DNA of 64,000 bases from Bacillaceae bacterium SAS-127 (GCA_002261155.1 NKXN01000062.1:1-64000); one strand, 5' to 3'. Shown: positions 43,296 through 53,349, counted from the stretch's first letter. Notes: generated by a model from the letters alone, not told the origin. Numbers and translations: made by a program.

Positions 43296-44297
43296 TTATT
43301 TCATCGCTTTCGTTGCTAGGTCGGTATTGACTAATATCGAATAATCAACTGTTTGCGGAAGTTCACCAGCACTTTTCATCACCGCTTGCAAGTTCTCCCA
43401 TTCTTCTTCATCTAATAAAGGGTTTGTCGCATAAGTATTTTGCGATTTATAACGATCGACGACGGTAGCGATCAACTCTTCAGGCGTATCATCAAAATAA
43501 GGAGCAATAATTTTCGCTATTTCTTCCGCTGAATGCGTATCGACAAACAATTGTCCTTTGTAGATTGCTTTTGTAAAGCGTTCGAGTGTTTTATTATTAT
43601 TTTTAATGTAGCTTTCTTTTGCCATGAAGGTCGTATATGGAAGTTTTCCTGACTCTTTCCCAAAAGAGGCGACGATATGCCCGATCCCTTCTTTTTCAAA
43701 GAGACTCGCTTGTGGTTCAAATAACTGGACGTAATCCCCTGAACCAGAGGCGAAAGCACTTGGAAGATTGGCGAAATCAATATTTTGAATGAGATTTAAA
43801 TCTTTGTGTGGGTCAATTCCGTGCTTCTTTAGCGCGAATTCTCCTGCCATTTGCGGCATACCACCTTTTCTTTGCCCTAAAAAAGTACTTCCTTTTAACT
43901 GTTCCCACGCAAAAAACTCCGGCTTCTTTCTTGCGACGAGAAAGGTTCCATCGGTTTGTGTGAGCTGAGCGAAGTTAATGACGCGATCTTTCGCTCCTTG
44001 CGCTTCTACATAAATCGATGTTTCACTACCAACGAGAGCGACATCAGCACTATTGGATAATAAATTCGTCATCGTTTTGTCGCCGCCCCAAGTCGTTTTT
44101 AAATCAACCGTAATTCCTTCTTCTTCAAAAAAGCCTTTTTCAATCGCTACATATTGTGGGGCATAAAAAATCGATCGGGTGACTTCGGCAACGCGAACAG
44201 TTTCCGTTTTTTCAGGCTCTTTTTCAGGGGAGCACCCAATGAAAAAGCCTACAGCCGCTACGACTAAAGCAATCAATAAAAAGGATACCTTTTTCAT
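43296..44297 (-). CDS. ABC importer substrate-binding lipoprotein (NMT1/SsuA type)
   Basis: 333 residues from ATG 44297, seven bases after AAGGAGGG; the ATG at 44303 is too close to that site. A lipoprotein signal ends at FFIGC. The domain order and ARSIFYAPQYVA-like opening (VTRSIFYAPQYVAIEKGFF) fit the NMT1/THI5, SsuA and RibY group. These bind thiamine precursors, sulfonates, nitrate or riboflavin precursors, and no riboswitch is present to decide. It is divergent from its ATPase and permease genes, 134 bases away. Confidence 0.85.
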   Translation of the reverse strand: MKKVSFLLIALVVAAVGFFIGCSPEKEPEKTETVRVAEVTRSIFYAPQYVAIEKGFFEEEGITVDLKTTWGGDKTMTNLLSNSADVALVGSETSIYVEAQGAKDRVINFAQLTQTDGTFLVARKKPEFFAWEQLKGSTFLGQRKGGMPQMAGEFALKKHGIDPHKDLNLIQNIDFANLPSAFASGSGDYVQLFEPQASLFEKEGIGHIVASFGKESGKLPYTTFMAKESYIKNNNKTLERFTKAIYKGQLFVDTHSAEEIAKIIAPYFDDTPEELIATVVDRYKSQNTYATNPLLDEEEWENLQAVMKSAGELPQTVDYSILVNTDLATKAMK

Positions 44298-44431
44298 CCT
44301 CATTCCCTCCTTGAAGAACGGATTTTCATCTTTCTATATATATGAGAGGAAGAATCATAAATTGTTTTGTCCACCCAATTCACCTTTTTTTCTTTGCGCA
44401 ATATATTGAATAAATAAGGGAGGGGTTTGGT

Positions 44432-45211
44432 GTGGTCCTTTTAAAGTTGCAGTCTGTCAGTCAAACGTACTTTTCGAAGCAATCCGCGACAAAGGCATTA
44501 CAAAATATTCATTTAACTGTAGAAGAAGGGGAGTTCATTTCTTTTCTTGGTCCTAGTGGCTGCGGAAAAACGACGATGTTATCGATCATTTCAGGGCTGT
44601 TACCTCCGACGAAAGGCACGGTCACTTTAAATGGAGAACCGATTGAGGGGCCTCATCCGAAAGTCGGTTATATGCTACAGCAAGACTATTTGTTTCCGTG
44701 GAAAACGGTGAAAGAAAACATCTTTCTTGGATTAAAGCTAAGAGGGATGAAGGAAGAGGAGTATAAGGCATATACGTTAGCGCTATTGAAAGAAGTAGGA
44801 TTAGATCATGTGATCAATCAATACCCCAGTCAACTGTCAGGAGGCATGCGGCAACGTGTGGCATTTGTCCGTACCCTCGCTACCGACCCGAAAATCTTAT
44901 TGCTAGATGAACCATTTTCTGCACTAGATTATAAGACGAAACTGAAGCTTGAAAATCTTGTATCTAAAATGCTGCTTGAACGAAACAAAACGGCTATTCT
45001 CGTGACGCATGATATTGGTGAAGCGATCGCGATGAGTGAAAAAATTATTCTTTTTTCTAGAAATCCAGGGCGTATTGAACGGATCTTTCTCGTGCCTGAA
45101 GCATTAAGAAGTCTTCACCCGTTTGCCGCCAGACAACATCCAGAGTACTCGGTGTTGTTCCAACAAATATGGGAGGAGTTGGAGCGCATTGAACAAAAGG
45201 AAAGTAAATAA
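44432..45211 (+). CDS. ABC importer ATPase (SsuB/TauB/ThiZ type)
   Basis: 259 residues starting with GTG behind GGGAGGGGTTTG. It has Walker [11 protein letters not shown], the Q loop LQQDYLFPW, signature [11 protein letters not shown], Walker [12 protein letters not shown] and switch histidine LVTHDIGEA. The phenylalanine-tryptophan pattern after the Q loop is usual for nitrate/sulfonate/taurine-class importers. It overlaps the permease gene. Confidence 0.9.
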   Translation: MVLLKLQSVSQTYFSKQSATKALQNIHLTVEEGEFISFLGPSGCGKTTMLSIISGLLPPTKGTVTLNGEPIEGPHPKVGYMLQQDYLFPWKTVKENIFLGLKLRGMKEEEYKAYTLALLKEVGLDHVINQYPSQLSGGMRQRVAFVRTLATDPKILLLDEPFSALDYKTKLKLENLVSKMLLERNKTAILVTHDIGEAIAMSEKIILFSRNPGRIERIFLVPEALRSLHPFAARQHPEYSVLFQQIWEELERIEQKESK

Positions 45212-45992
45212 GTCGCATGAAGAATTTCTTCAACAACTCAAAGTAGAAAAACGCCGAGTAAGAGCGGTCCAGATATTGATGTTTGTGGTGTTTCTCGTTC
45301 TATGGGAAATCTCCTCTAGACAGGAATGGATCAATCCGTTATTATTCAGCTCTCCTAAACAAATAACTGCTTTACTTATTGAAAAAATAGGAGATGGTAG
45401 TCTATTTTCTCATGTAGGCATCACACTCTTCGAAACGATCTGTGGCTTTTTACTAGGTACCTTATTTGGTACATTGCTGGCAGCTTTATTATGGTGGAAT
45501 ACCTTTCTTTCTAAAGTGTTAGACCCTTACTTAGTCATTTTAAATGCGATGCCGAAAATTGCTCTTGGTCCGATCTTAATTGTTACGCTTGGACCGAATT
45601 TTAAATCCATTTTAGGCATGGGTGTTTTAATCACAGTGATCATTACAACGATTGTCATTTATTCGGCCTTTAAAAATGTCGAGCCTAACTATGTGAAAGT
45701 CGTTCAAACATTTGGAGGATCAAAATTTCATTGCTTCAAAGAAGCGGTGTTGCCTGCAAGTTTTCCAACGATTATTTCGACGTTAAAAGTCAATGTCGGG
45801 CTGGCGTGGGTAGGGGTGATTGTCGGAGAGTTTCTCGTTTCGAAACAAGGGCTCGGCTATATGATCATTTACGGCTTCCAAGTATTTAATTTTACGCTTG
45901 TTCTTCTCAGTCTTGTCATTATTGCCGCTTTAGCGACCATTATGTACCAACTTGTTGAGCTATTAGAACGAAAGCTGATCCGAGAGAAATAA
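45189..45992 (+). CDS. ABC importer permease (SsuC/ThiX type)
   Basis: 267 residues if started at TTG 45189 behind TTGGAGCGCA; the longer frame from 45123 lies inside the ATPase gene and its extra residues are not permease-like. About six membrane helices. The coupling motif [20 protein letters not shown] is the EAA loop. It completes the importer with the genes at 44432 and 43296. The substrate is not resolved. Confidence 0.87.
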   Translation: MNKRKVNKSHEEFLQQLKVEKRRVRAVQILMFVVFLVLWEISSRQEWINPLLFSSPKQITALLIEKIGDGSLFSHVGITLFETICGFLLGTLFGTLLAALLWWNTFLSKVLDPYLVILNAMPKIALGPILIVTLGPNFKSILGMGVLITVIITTIVIYSAFKNVEPNYVKVVQTFGGSKFHCFKEAVLPASFPTIISTLKVNVGLAWVGVIVGEFLVSKQGLGYMIIYGFQVFNFTLVLLSLVIIAALATIMYQLVELLERKLIREK

Positions 45993-45999
45993 TATGAAG

Positions 46000-46041
46000 A
46001 AAAGACCTAGGTGTATAAAAACAACAACTTAGGTCTTTTTT
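46000..46041. terminator. Terminator shared by the ABC operon and sspH
   Basis: AAAAGACCTA at 46000-46009 pairs with TAGGTCTTTT at 46030-46039, followed by T on the plus strand and A/T on the minus side. Confidence 0.75.
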
Positions 46042-46046
46042 GTATG

Positions 46047-46226
46047 CTATTGCTCCAATAAGCTTTGTAGAGGAACAGTTTGCTCTTTATCTGGATGATC
46101 AAGCGGGTAAATTCTTGCCGTTTCATTTTTGGCATCTACATTTTGAATGTAGATTGATACGCCGTTGTATGTGACGTGAATCATTCCTGGTGAAGCAGTA
46201 ATTTCTTTGGCTCGTTGTGAATTCAT
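46047..46226 (-). CDS. sspH: Small acid-soluble spore protein, H type
   Basis: 59 residues from ATG 46226, placed by the strong AAAAGGAGGAAGAACC site; an upstream in-frame start would add 15 unrelated residues. MNSQRAKEITAS, VTYNGVSIYIQNVD and ARIYPLDHPDKEQTVPL match the SspH family of minor spore proteins. It is expected to be made in the forespore late in sporulation. It marks the organism as a spore former. Confidence 0.93.
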   Translation of the reverse strand: MNSQRAKEITASPGMIHVTYNGVSIYIQNVDAKNETARIYPLDHPDKEQTVPLQSLLEQ

Positions 46227-46428
46227 GGTTCTTCCTCCTTTTGTATAAACACTTTTTATTATGAGCAACAAGAAGAAAGTTATTCACGATTGTATATTTC
46301 GTTAGATGACGAATGTAACAGAAATATTACAAAAGAAGAAAAAATGTAGAAAAGTAAAAAAATAGATGTAAAATAATGAATGTATAAGTCTAGAAAGCTA
46401 GTTATTTGTTGAGAATGGAGGAAGAGTA

Positions 46429-47874
46429 GTGAAAAGAAGTTCATTTATTGTCGCTTTAGCATTTTCTTTAATTATTTCTTTGTTTGGAGTAAATGCATCC
46501 GCTCAAGCGGCAGGTTTCACTGATGTGCCAAGCCGAGCATTAAAGGAGGTTAACTTTTTAGCTGAAGGCGGAATTGCGAAAGGCTCTTCATCAACTACGT
46601 TCGGTGCAAACAAAACTGTGAATCGGGCGGAGGCTGCTGTTTTTATTGGACGAGCGCTACAGCTAAACGGGGAGAAACGGCCAACAGCCTTTAAAGATGT
46701 ATATGTTAACAGCTTTGCTTCTGGATATATCCAGTCGGTTGTAGATAAAGGGATTATTTCAGGGGATGGCAGTGGCTTATTTTTACCGAATAAAGCTGTT
46801 ACTCGTGGTGAAATGGCTTTAATGATTACGAAGGCATTTGGTTATTCATTTGATGGTTCCTTACGAGGAGCAGAACAAGCTTTAATGTCTCGTGGGATCG
46901 CCAACGGAATGGCGGATGGTACGTTTGGTTCCAATGGGATTCTTAGTCGCGCAGATTTCGCTGTGTTCCTTTCTCGTGCCATTCAACCAGAGTTTCGTTT
47001 GCACACGCCTGTACAATTCAATGACACGCGTTGGTCTAAAGCGAATAACTTAAACGTTCGCTCCGGTCCGTCAACGGCTTATTCGGTTAAAGGGAAAATT
47101 CAAGCTAATGACAAAGTACTTGCTGCCCATGAAGTCGGTGGCTGGACATACATCAAATCCAATGATGCTGTTGGTTTTGTCAGCACGAATTATTTAAAAG
47201 ACAGCGCAGCGGGGGGAAGTAATAATCCAGACATAGAGCAGCCAGATCAAGGCAATGTTGATTCACGCTTAAAAAACCAAACGATTATTCTTGATCCTGG
47301 TCACGGTGGTCATGATCCAGGAGCGATCGGGTTTGGACTAAAAGAAAAAGATGTCGTATTATCAACGGGCTTGAAGTTGAATCAATTATTTAAACAAACA
47401 CCATTTAAAGTGAAAATGACTCGCTCAGATGATCGTTACATTAAAATTAATGATCGCGTATCGTATGCTCTCAATAATAAAGGCAACACATTTGTGAGCA
47501 TCCATGCGAATGCTGCAAGTCCTTCAGCAAATGGAACAGAAACGATTTATCACGCGGCGAAAGGTAATCCTTATGTGGCTGATAGTAAACTTTTAGCATC
47601 GAAAATTCAAAACCGTTTAATCGAGGCATTGAAAACACGAGATCGTAAAATTAAGAGTACCGAACAATTAGGAAGAAATTTAGGTGTCTTAACGAATAAT
47701 AAAATGCCAGCTACTTTAGTTGAATTAGGCTTTATCACAAATAAGAAAGAAAATGATATGTTAAAGTCTGATCACTGGCAAAATATTATGGCGAAAGCGA
47801 TGTACGATGGTGTATTAGATTACTACGCGGCGAAAGGTTATGATGTAAAAGCTCTTTACCAAGTAGGGAAATAA
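46429..47874 (+). CDS. SLH-anchored N-acetylmuramoyl-L-alanine amidase
   Basis: 481 residues starting with GTG behind AATGGAGGAAGAGTA. A signal peptide ends near residue 28. Three SLH repeats follow (about 29-185, with FTDVPS, FKDVYVNSFASGYIQ and a shorter third). A bacterial SH3 domain comes next (LNVRSGPSTAYSVKGKI). The Amidase_3 domain (about 280-470) has zinc ligands in LDPGHGGHDPG, KEKDV and SIHANA, and the catalytic Glu in VELGFITNK. It cuts peptide stems from peptidoglycan while bound to secondary wall polymer through the SLH part. Confidence 0.93.
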   Translation: MKRSSFIVALAFSLIISLFGVNASAQAAGFTDVPSRALKEVNFLAEGGIAKGSSSTTFGANKTVNRAEAAVFIGRALQLNGEKRPTAFKDVYVNSFASGYIQSVVDKGIISGDGSGLFLPNKAVTRGEMALMITKAFGYSFDGSLRGAEQALMSRGIANGMADGTFGSNGILSRADFAVFLSRAIQPEFRLHTPVQFNDTRWSKANNLNVRSGPSTAYSVKGKIQANDKVLAAHEVGGWTYIKSNDAVGFVSTNYLKDSAAGGSNNPDIEQPDQGNVDSRLKNQTIILDPGHGGHDPGAIGFGLKEKDVVLSTGLKLNQLFKQTPFKVKMTRSDDRYIKINDRVSYALNNKGNTFVSIHANAASPSANGTETIYHAAKGNPYVADSKLLASKIQNRLIEALKTRDRKIKSTEQLGRNLGVLTNNKMPATLVELGFITNKKENDMLKSDHWQNIMAKAMYDGVLDYYAAKGYDVKALYQVGK

Positions 47875-47885
47875 AGTGTAAAAGT

Positions 47886-47920
47886 AACAGAAAGACGATG
47901 TTGGTCTTTCTGTTTTTTTT
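47886..47920 (+). terminator. Terminator after the amidase gene
   Basis: AACAGAAAGAC at 47886-47896 pairs with GTCTTTCTGTT at 47904-47914, followed by a T run. Confidence 0.9.
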
Positions 47921-47966
47921 GCGTAAAGATATAATAATAGTAAACTAACTTAGAAAGGCTTGAAAA

Positions 47967-49739
47967 ATGAACAATAGTAACAATTTAGAACGTCAGCTAC
48001 ATACATTCATCCAAGTATCTAAAAATATCACCAACAATCGCAGTTTAACACAATTAATCCAAGAAATTATTGAAGAGGTCATTGAAGCGATTGATAAAGC
48101 AGATGCCGGTTTTTTGCTTTTATGGGATGAAGGAGAAGAAGTGTTAACCATTGAAGCTGCTGTTAATTTTAAAGAAGAAATGTATTTAAATAATAAGTTA
48201 CTTTCGGGTGAGGGCATTAGTGGAACGGTATTTGCGACAGGAAAGAGCTTATTAATTAATGGGGAAAGTAACATTCAAGCGGCGATGTCAAATATGCGAA
48301 ACAAAACTTTTCAGTACTATTTAAAATCAACTGTTCATGCATTTATCCCTAAAAGTTGTGTTTCTGTTCCGCTGATTCATCAACAGAAAAAAATTGGTGT
48401 GTTAACGATTGATAATTTTCATAATAATGGCTTCTTCTCGCAAGATGATTTGAGCTTTCTTGAAGCAATTGGCAGTCAAATTGCCATTTCTATAGTGAAT
48501 GCTCGAACGTTTTATGAAAAGCAGCTTCGAACAAAGCAGTTAGAAACGACTTTGACCCTTCACAATCAATTAAATGAAGCGGCTTTGAAAGGCAACGGAT
48601 TAAAATCTCTAGTCGAGCGGTTAGCTAAAATTGTACAAAGTCGTATTTACTATTTTGATCCATTGTTCCGAGTAGAACTGGCTTACTCTCGTTCGAATGA
48701 GGATGTTCCTTTCTTTCAAGAGTGGCTTCGTCATCATAGTGAGGTGCTCAATACTTCTCAACACCTTTTTCCGATTGTTAGCGATGAGCAAAAAAGAGGC
48801 TATGCCTTATCGATTCAATCTTCATTTGGTACGATTGGATACTTAGTGATCGACGGCAATACCTCACCTTTAGATATAGTAAAGGAGCTTACAATTAAGC
48901 ATGCCGCTTCTATTATTGCTATTGAACAAATGAAATTTCAAGAACAGTTTAAATATGAGAAAGAAGAGAAAGGGAAATTACTAGTTGAGTTGCTCCAACA
49001 AAATTTAACATCGGATGTCCAATTCTCGTTGAGGAAATTTGGTATTTTAAAGGCGCATTCATATCGTTTTTTAGCCGTTAAAAACAAAAATATTGGAATT
49101 GAAGACGTTCATCATATAGCCGCTTTTGAACAAGTAATGACAGAGATTTTTTCTAAAGATTATTATGTTGTTACCTTTCCTCATGAACAAGCAATATTTG
49201 TTCTGCTTGGGGCAAAAAATGAAGAAGGAGTGGATCGCCTCGATCAAATCACTTTGTTAGCTGATCGATTGCTCCTTGTTTATCCGAATTTTAAATTATT
49301 TATTGGTCGATCGGTTCGCACGTTGCAACATGTATCTATTTCTCATAAAGATGCTGAATTATTAGTTATGGAAGAAGGATACAAGAGAGAGCAAGCACAA
49401 ATAAGAACTTTTAAAGAGCTAGGCATTAAGCGTTATTTAATGACTTTAAACGAAGAGAGTAGAGACTATTTTATAGAAGACATTTTAGGGCCAGTCTTGC
49501 CGAGTTCAGAGCATGAAGTACAGAATGAGTTATTGAGTACTTTACGTAGTTACTTCGAGAGTCATAAAAATGTTGCTCTCACTGCCGAGCGTTTACACTT
49601 GCATCAAAATACGGTGTACTATCGTTTGCAACAATTACAAGGTAAATTAAATTGTAGTTTTGATAACTTAAATGACTTAACTAATATTCAAGCTGCACTC
49701 TTTCTACTTGAATGGAAAAACATGATCGACAATTCATAA
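47967..49739 (+). CDS. GAF domain, PucR/CdaR-type transcription regulator
   Basis: 590 residues. A GAF domain lies at about 15-180 (GFLLLWDEGEEVLTIEA, GISGTVFATGKSLLING, VSVPLIHQQKKIGVLTIDN). A less defined middle part follows. The C terminus is the PucR helix-turn-helix: NVALTAERLHLHQNTVYYRL and QAALFLLEW. This class senses small molecules and controls catabolic or transport genes. It points toward the convergent hydrolase and AbgT transporter genes, which are natural candidates for its targets. The start follows AGAAAGGCTTGAAAA. Confidence 0.85.
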   Translation: MNNSNNLERQLHTFIQVSKNITNNRSLTQLIQEIIEEVIEAIDKADAGFLLLWDEGEEVLTIEAAVNFKEEMYLNNKLLSGEGISGTVFATGKSLLINGESNIQAAMSNMRNKTFQYYLKSTVHAFIPKSCVSVPLIHQQKKIGVLTIDNFHNNGFFSQDDLSFLEAIGSQIAISIVNARTFYEKQLRTKQLETTLTLHNQLNEAALKGNGLKSLVERLAKIVQSRIYYFDPLFRVELAYSRSNEDVPFFQEWLRHHSEVLNTSQHLFPIVSDEQKRGYALSIQSSFGTIGYLVIDGNTSPLDIVKELTIKHAASIIAIEQMKFQEQFKYEKEEKGKLLVELLQQNLTSDVQFSLRKFGILKAHSYRFLAVKNKNIGIEDVHHIAAFEQVMTEIFSKDYYVVTFPHEQAIFVLLGAKNEEGVDRLDQITLLADRLLLVYPNFKLFIGRSVRTLQHVSISHKDAELLVMEEGYKREQAQIRTFKELGIKRYLMTLNEESRDYFIEDILGPVLPSSEHEVQNELLSTLRSYFESHKNVALTAERLHLHQNTVYYRLQQLQGKLNCSFDNLNDLTNIQAALFLLEWKNMIDNS

Positions 49740-49744
49740 TAGAA

Positions 49745-49781
49745 AAGCGACCATCCTTTGCCTAATTGGGATTGGTCGCTT
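49745..49781. terminator. Bidirectional terminator between the PucR-type regulator and the M20 hydrolase
   Basis: AAGCGACCATCC at 49745-49756 pairs with GGATTGGTCGCTT at 49769-49781 with one bulged base. The genes on both sides converge on it. Confidence 0.65.
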
Positions 49782-49787
49782 GTATCA

Positions 49788-50960
49788 TTATGTGGTTAAA
49801 TATTGAACGGTTGCTAAACCTAATGTTTTAGCTGCAATGAGCATTGCTTGTTCGTCAATATTAAATTTCGGGTGGTGGTGAGGGTAGACTTCTTGCCATT
49901 GTGGATCACAAGCACCTGTAAAGAAAAACGTTCCTTTTACGTGCTGTAAGTAGTAAGCAAAATCTTCTCCCCCCATTAAAGGCTGACATATGCGAACTTC
50001 TTTTATTTCAGCGACATCTTTGGCTGTTTCCATTAAAAAGTCCGTCTCTTCTTGATGATTCACGACAGCAGGATACCCGCGTTTATAATGGAAGTCGAAA
50101 GTCGCCTCCGTTGCCAAACAAGCGGCCTGTAATACTTTTTCAAGTTCTTGTTCAATGAGACTTCTTGCTTCCTCGTCAAACGTTCGAACCGTTCCTTTTA
50201 AATAAGCTGTATCTGCAATCACATTAAAAGGGTTTAATGCCTCGAAATGTCCGATGGATACGACAGCCGGATGTAGAGGGTTGACTCGGCGTGACACAAT
50301 CTGTTGAGCATTCGTGACAAACTGAGAACCGATAACGACCGCATCCTTTGTTAAATGTGGTTCTGATCCATGACCACCTTTTCCTTGGATCGTTACTTCA
50401 AATCCATCTGCGGCAGCCATAATCGGCCCGCTTTTGACCATTATATTTCCTGTTGGTTCCGTTGCCCATAAATGGGTGCCGAAGATCACGTCGACGCCCT
50501 CTAAACAGCCGTCCTCGATCATGGAAATCGCGCCACCTGGAGCCACTTCTTCCGCATGCTGATGAATGAACACAATCGTACCTTCAAGCTCATCTTTCAA
50601 TTGGTTGAGTGCCTTAGCTAGAACTAATAAAGTAGCGGTGTGGCCGTCGTGACCACACGCATGCATAATACCGTCCACTTTAGATTTGTAAGGAAGATCA
50701 GTCGCTTCTTGAATAGCAAGGGCATCAAAATCCGCTCGTAAAGCAACCGTTTTCCCCGGTTTTCCTCCTCGAAGGGTCGCAACGACTCCTCGACCACCTA
50801 CTTCTGTTCTTACTTCATGACCTAACTGGCGATGATACTCAGCGATGTAAGCAGGTGTTTTCACTTCTTGAAAAGATAGTTCTGGATTTTCGTGCAAATA
50901 GCGGCGAATAGAGACCATTTCATCGTATTGTTGCTCTAATAACAAAGTTAATTTTTCCAT
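49788..50960 (-). CDS. M20-family amidohydrolase
   Basis: 390 residues of the M20D aminoacylase/carboxypeptidase group. Metal ligands appear in HACGHDGHTATLL, in HQHAEEVAPGGA (Glu pair) and in GTHLWA; a last His is near the C terminus. GGHGSEPH marks the start of the lid domain. Relatives cut N-acyl amino acids, indole-amino acid conjugates or p-aminobenzoyl-glutamate. Its partner is the AbgT-type transporter 30 bases upstream in the same operon, so it probably handles the imported compound in the cytoplasm. Confidence 0.9.
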   Translation of the reverse strand: MEKLTLLLEQQYDEMVSIRRYLHENPELSFQEVKTPAYIAEYHRQLGHEVRTEVGGRGVVATLRGGKPGKTVALRADFDALAIQEATDLPYKSKVDGIMHACGHDGHTATLLVLAKALNQLKDELEGTIVFIHQHAEEVAPGGAISMIEDGCLEGVDVIFGTHLWATEPTGNIMVKSGPIMAAADGFEVTIQGKGGHGSEPHLTKDAVVIGSQFVTNAQQIVSRRVNPLHPAVVSIGHFEALNPFNVIADTAYLKGTVRTFDEEARSLIEQELEKVLQAACLATEATFDFHYKRGYPAVVNHQEETDFLMETAKDVAEIKEVRICQPLMGGEDFAYYLQHVKGTFFFTGACDPQWQEVYPHHHPKFNIDEQAMLIAAKTLGLATVQYLTT

Positions 50961-50990
50961 TATAATCCCTCTTTCATTTATCTATCATTT

Positions 50991-52541
50991 TTACTTTAAG
51001 AAAATGGGGTCTCCTGGTCCTACCGGTAACCCTAAAAAGTACCAAGCGGAAAACATGATGATCCAGCCAATGGCAAAGAAAAAAGAGTACGGTAATAAGG
51101 CCGAGATTAACGTTCCCATGCCGATCGATTTATCGAACTTTCGTGCAAATGCTAGTAAAATGGCAAAATAGGCTAGCATAGGAGTAATCGGGTTAGTGAC
51201 AGAATCACCAATTCGGTAAGCCATTTGGGTAAATGCCGGGCTATAACCTAAATACATAAACATCGGCACGAAAATAGGTCCTAATAAAGCCCATTTAGCA
51301 GAAGCGCTAGCAATAAGTAGATTAATAAATGCGCAAATAATAATGAACCCGATAATCATAGGTAAACCTGTAAAATTCATCGCTTGTAGAAGCTCAGCGC
51401 CTTTAATTGCAATGATTGGTCCTAAGTTACTCCAACTAAAGAAAGCAATCATTTGAGCCGCTACAAAGGCTAATACGATAAAAGGAGCTAAATCAGCAAT
51501 TGATTTAAACATTTTTTCTGCGACATCTTTATCACCTTTTAACGTCTTTGCCCCAATGCCATAAGCTAAGGCTGGAATAAAGAAGAAAAACAACATAATT
51601 GGCACAAGTGATGACATAAACGGTGAATTTAGTAGTGAGCCCGTTTCAGCGTCACGAAGCCATCCATTTTCCGGAACGACTAAAGCTAATATGAGGCTGA
51701 TATATACAATAAACGAAATTCCTGCAAACCTTAAACCACGTTTTTCCACCGCAGTAATTTCTTCAAGCTTTGCTACAGTTCCTGTAAATTTTCCAAACCG
51801 AGGTTCCACGAATTTAACGGTCACCCATGTAGCTATAATGACTAAGAAGAAACTAGAGGCAATTAAGAAGTAATAGTTCATCGTGGCATTGCCTACATAA
51901 TTAGGATCAACCATTTTGGCTGCTTGTTCGGTCAATCCTGCTAGTAAAACGTCAAGGGAGTTAATTAACAAGTTCGCGCTATATCCACCAGCTACAGAGG
52001 CGTATGTTACAACTAGTCCAACGATCGGATTTCTGCCAACGCTCATAAAGATTAAGGCGGCGATCGGAGGAAGCACAATAAACGCAGCATCTACAGCAAT
52101 ATTACCGATCATCCCTGTAAATATAATGACAGGTAAAATAAGAGAAGGGGGAGCACTTAACACGGTCCTTTTCATTAAGGCAGAAATAAGTCCAGTTGAT
52201 TCAGCGAGTCCAACGCCAAGCATAATGACAATCACTAAACCTAAAGGTGGGAAAGATGTGAAATTTCCAACCATGTTAGTTAGTATTTGAATAAGTCCTT
52301 CACGATTTAATAAATTTACCACCTTAATTACTTCACCACTACCAGGTGTAACAGCAGAAACACCTAATTTCGATAAAAAATAAGAAGCAATTAAAATGAT
52401 GAAAGACATGATGACAAACAATGTCACCGGATCAGGAAGTTTATTGCCTGATCGTTCAATGATATCTAAAAACCGATCAGAGAATTTTTTCTTTTCTTCT
52501 ACTAACGTAATCTCTTGTCTATCTTTTTCTAGAACCTTCAT
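50991..52541 (-). CDS. AbgT-family transporter
   Basis: 516 residues with about 11 to 13 membrane helices. The N-terminal block RFLDIIERSGNKLPDPVTLF and GLVVTYASVAGGYSANLL are characteristic of the AbgT family. E. coli AbgT imports p-aminobenzoyl-glutamate; other members export sulfonamides. Coupling with an M20 hydrolase matches the E. coli abg arrangement, though here a single hydrolase chain replaces AbgA and AbgB. It starts behind CACAGGAGGTTATGCA. Confidence 0.9.
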   Translation of the reverse strand: MKVLEKDRQEITLVEEKKKFSDRFLDIIERSGNKLPDPVTLFVIMSFIILIASYFLSKLGVSAVTPGSGEVIKVVNLLNREGLIQILTNMVGNFTSFPPLGLVIVIMLGVGLAESTGLISALMKRTVLSAPPSLILPVIIFTGMIGNIAVDAAFIVLPPIAALIFMSVGRNPIVGLVVTYASVAGGYSANLLINSLDVLLAGLTEQAAKMVDPNYVGNATMNYYFLIASSFFLVIIATWVTVKFVEPRFGKFTGTVAKLEEITAVEKRGLRFAGISFIVYISLILALVVPENGWLRDAETGSLLNSPFMSSLVPIMLFFFFIPALAYGIGAKTLKGDKDVAEKMFKSIADLAPFIVLAFVAAQMIAFFSWSNLGPIIAIKGAELLQAMNFTGLPMIIGFIIICAFINLLIASASAKWALLGPIFVPMFMYLGYSPAFTQMAYRIGDSVTNPITPMLAYFAILLAFARKFDKSIGMGTLISALLPYSFFFAIGWIIMFSAWYFLGLPVGPGDPIFLK

Positions 52542-52727
52542 TGCATAACCTCCTGTGATGTTTAAATTTTAAGAATTTTTTAAATTATAAATCTACAACT
52601 TTTTCGATTCTATGGAAATCTGTACAAAAATACAGATATTTTTTAGTGATAATACACAAATATATATTTTGTGCTCAATTTCTTACTTCATGCTTCACTT
52701 GATTGTTAATGTGGGTTCGGTGTTTGT

Positions 52728-52757
52728 TTGTCCTTATCAATAATTTGATAAGGACAA
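52728..52757. repeat. Perfect 13-bp inverted repeat upstream of abgT
   Basis: TTGTCCTTATCAA at 52728-52740 and TTGATAAGGACAA at 52745-52757 flank a TAAT centre. No T run follows on either strand, so it is more like an operator or RNA processing signal than a terminator. It lies 187 bases upstream of the abgT start. Confidence 0.6.
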
Positions 52758-52792
52758 TCTAAAAGTTAGAAGGTTGAAAGAGGAAAAAGCAT

Positions 52793-52825
52793 CGTCCTGC
52801 ACCTTTTTAGAAAAGGCGCAGGACG
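52793..52825 (-). terminator. Terminator of the small coiled-coil gene
   Basis: CGTCCTGCACCTTTT and AAAAGGCGCAGGACG pair with one mismatch, and on the minus strand GCTTTTTCC follows. It is placed seven bases after the gene at 52832. Confidence 0.75.
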
Positions 52826-52831
52826 GGAGCA

Positions 52832-53056
52832 TTAAGATTTTGAATTTGACTGAGTTAGCATGGCACTTTGCACTTGGCTAACGGCTGTTTGAGCTTGAGC
52901 AATTTCAGAAGCGGCTTGTTTTAATGCTTCTTGAGCCAATATTTCGTCAGAGGAGGATTTTTCAATTGCTTGTGTCAGTAATTCTTGTGTTAGTGTGACA
53001 TTCGCTTTCGCTTGCTTCAATTGATTAATATCGATTGGTGATTGCTGTTGTGTCAT
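52832..53056 (-). CDS. Small Gln/Ala-rich coiled-coil protein
   Basis: 74 residues from ATG 53056, placed by AAAAAGGAGAAATCACAA; the longer frame from 53086 contains that site. It is almost entirely helical, with a repeating pattern of Ala, Gln and hydrophobic residues (KQAASEIAQAQTAVSQVQ). There is no signal peptide or membrane segment. I do not recognise the family. The strong ribosome binding site and terminator argue for a real, well-expressed gene. Confidence 0.65.
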   Translation of the reverse strand: MTQQQSPIDINQLKQAKANVTLTQELLTQAIEKSSSDEILAQEALKQAASEIAQAQTAVSQVQSAMLTQSNSKS

Positions 53057-53266
53057 TTGTGATTTCTCCTTTTTGACAGTAGTCATGGTACGCTTTTATA
53101 TTATCCGTGCGACATTAATTTATAAGGGCCATTTTAAGGAAATGAAAGAGTCATCAACACCATGTGAAAAACGTGATCGAACTAGCTAGAAATCACTTGA
53201 ATCTCTAATGTTTTTTCTATAAAATTTAGAAAAAGCAAAATATTAATATTTTACTGAAATAATAGG

Positions 53267-53295
53267 TTGTCAAAGGTAAGTAATCCATATATAAT
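53267..53295 (+). promoter_or_regulatory. Sigma-A promoter of the threonine operon
   Basis: TTGTCA at 53267-53272 and TATAAT at 53290-53295 with a 17-base spacer, 54 bases before the hom start. No riboswitch or T-box is visible in the short leader. Confidence 0.7.
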
Positions 53296-53349
53296 GTCTA
53301 CTATAGAAAAACAAATGTACACTTTAAAAATACACAGAGGTGAGGAATA

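Noticed and set aside
44298-44431. Possible TPP or other riboswitch controlling the ABC importer
   Set aside because: No conserved riboswitch core or terminator is visible in the 134-base divergent region.
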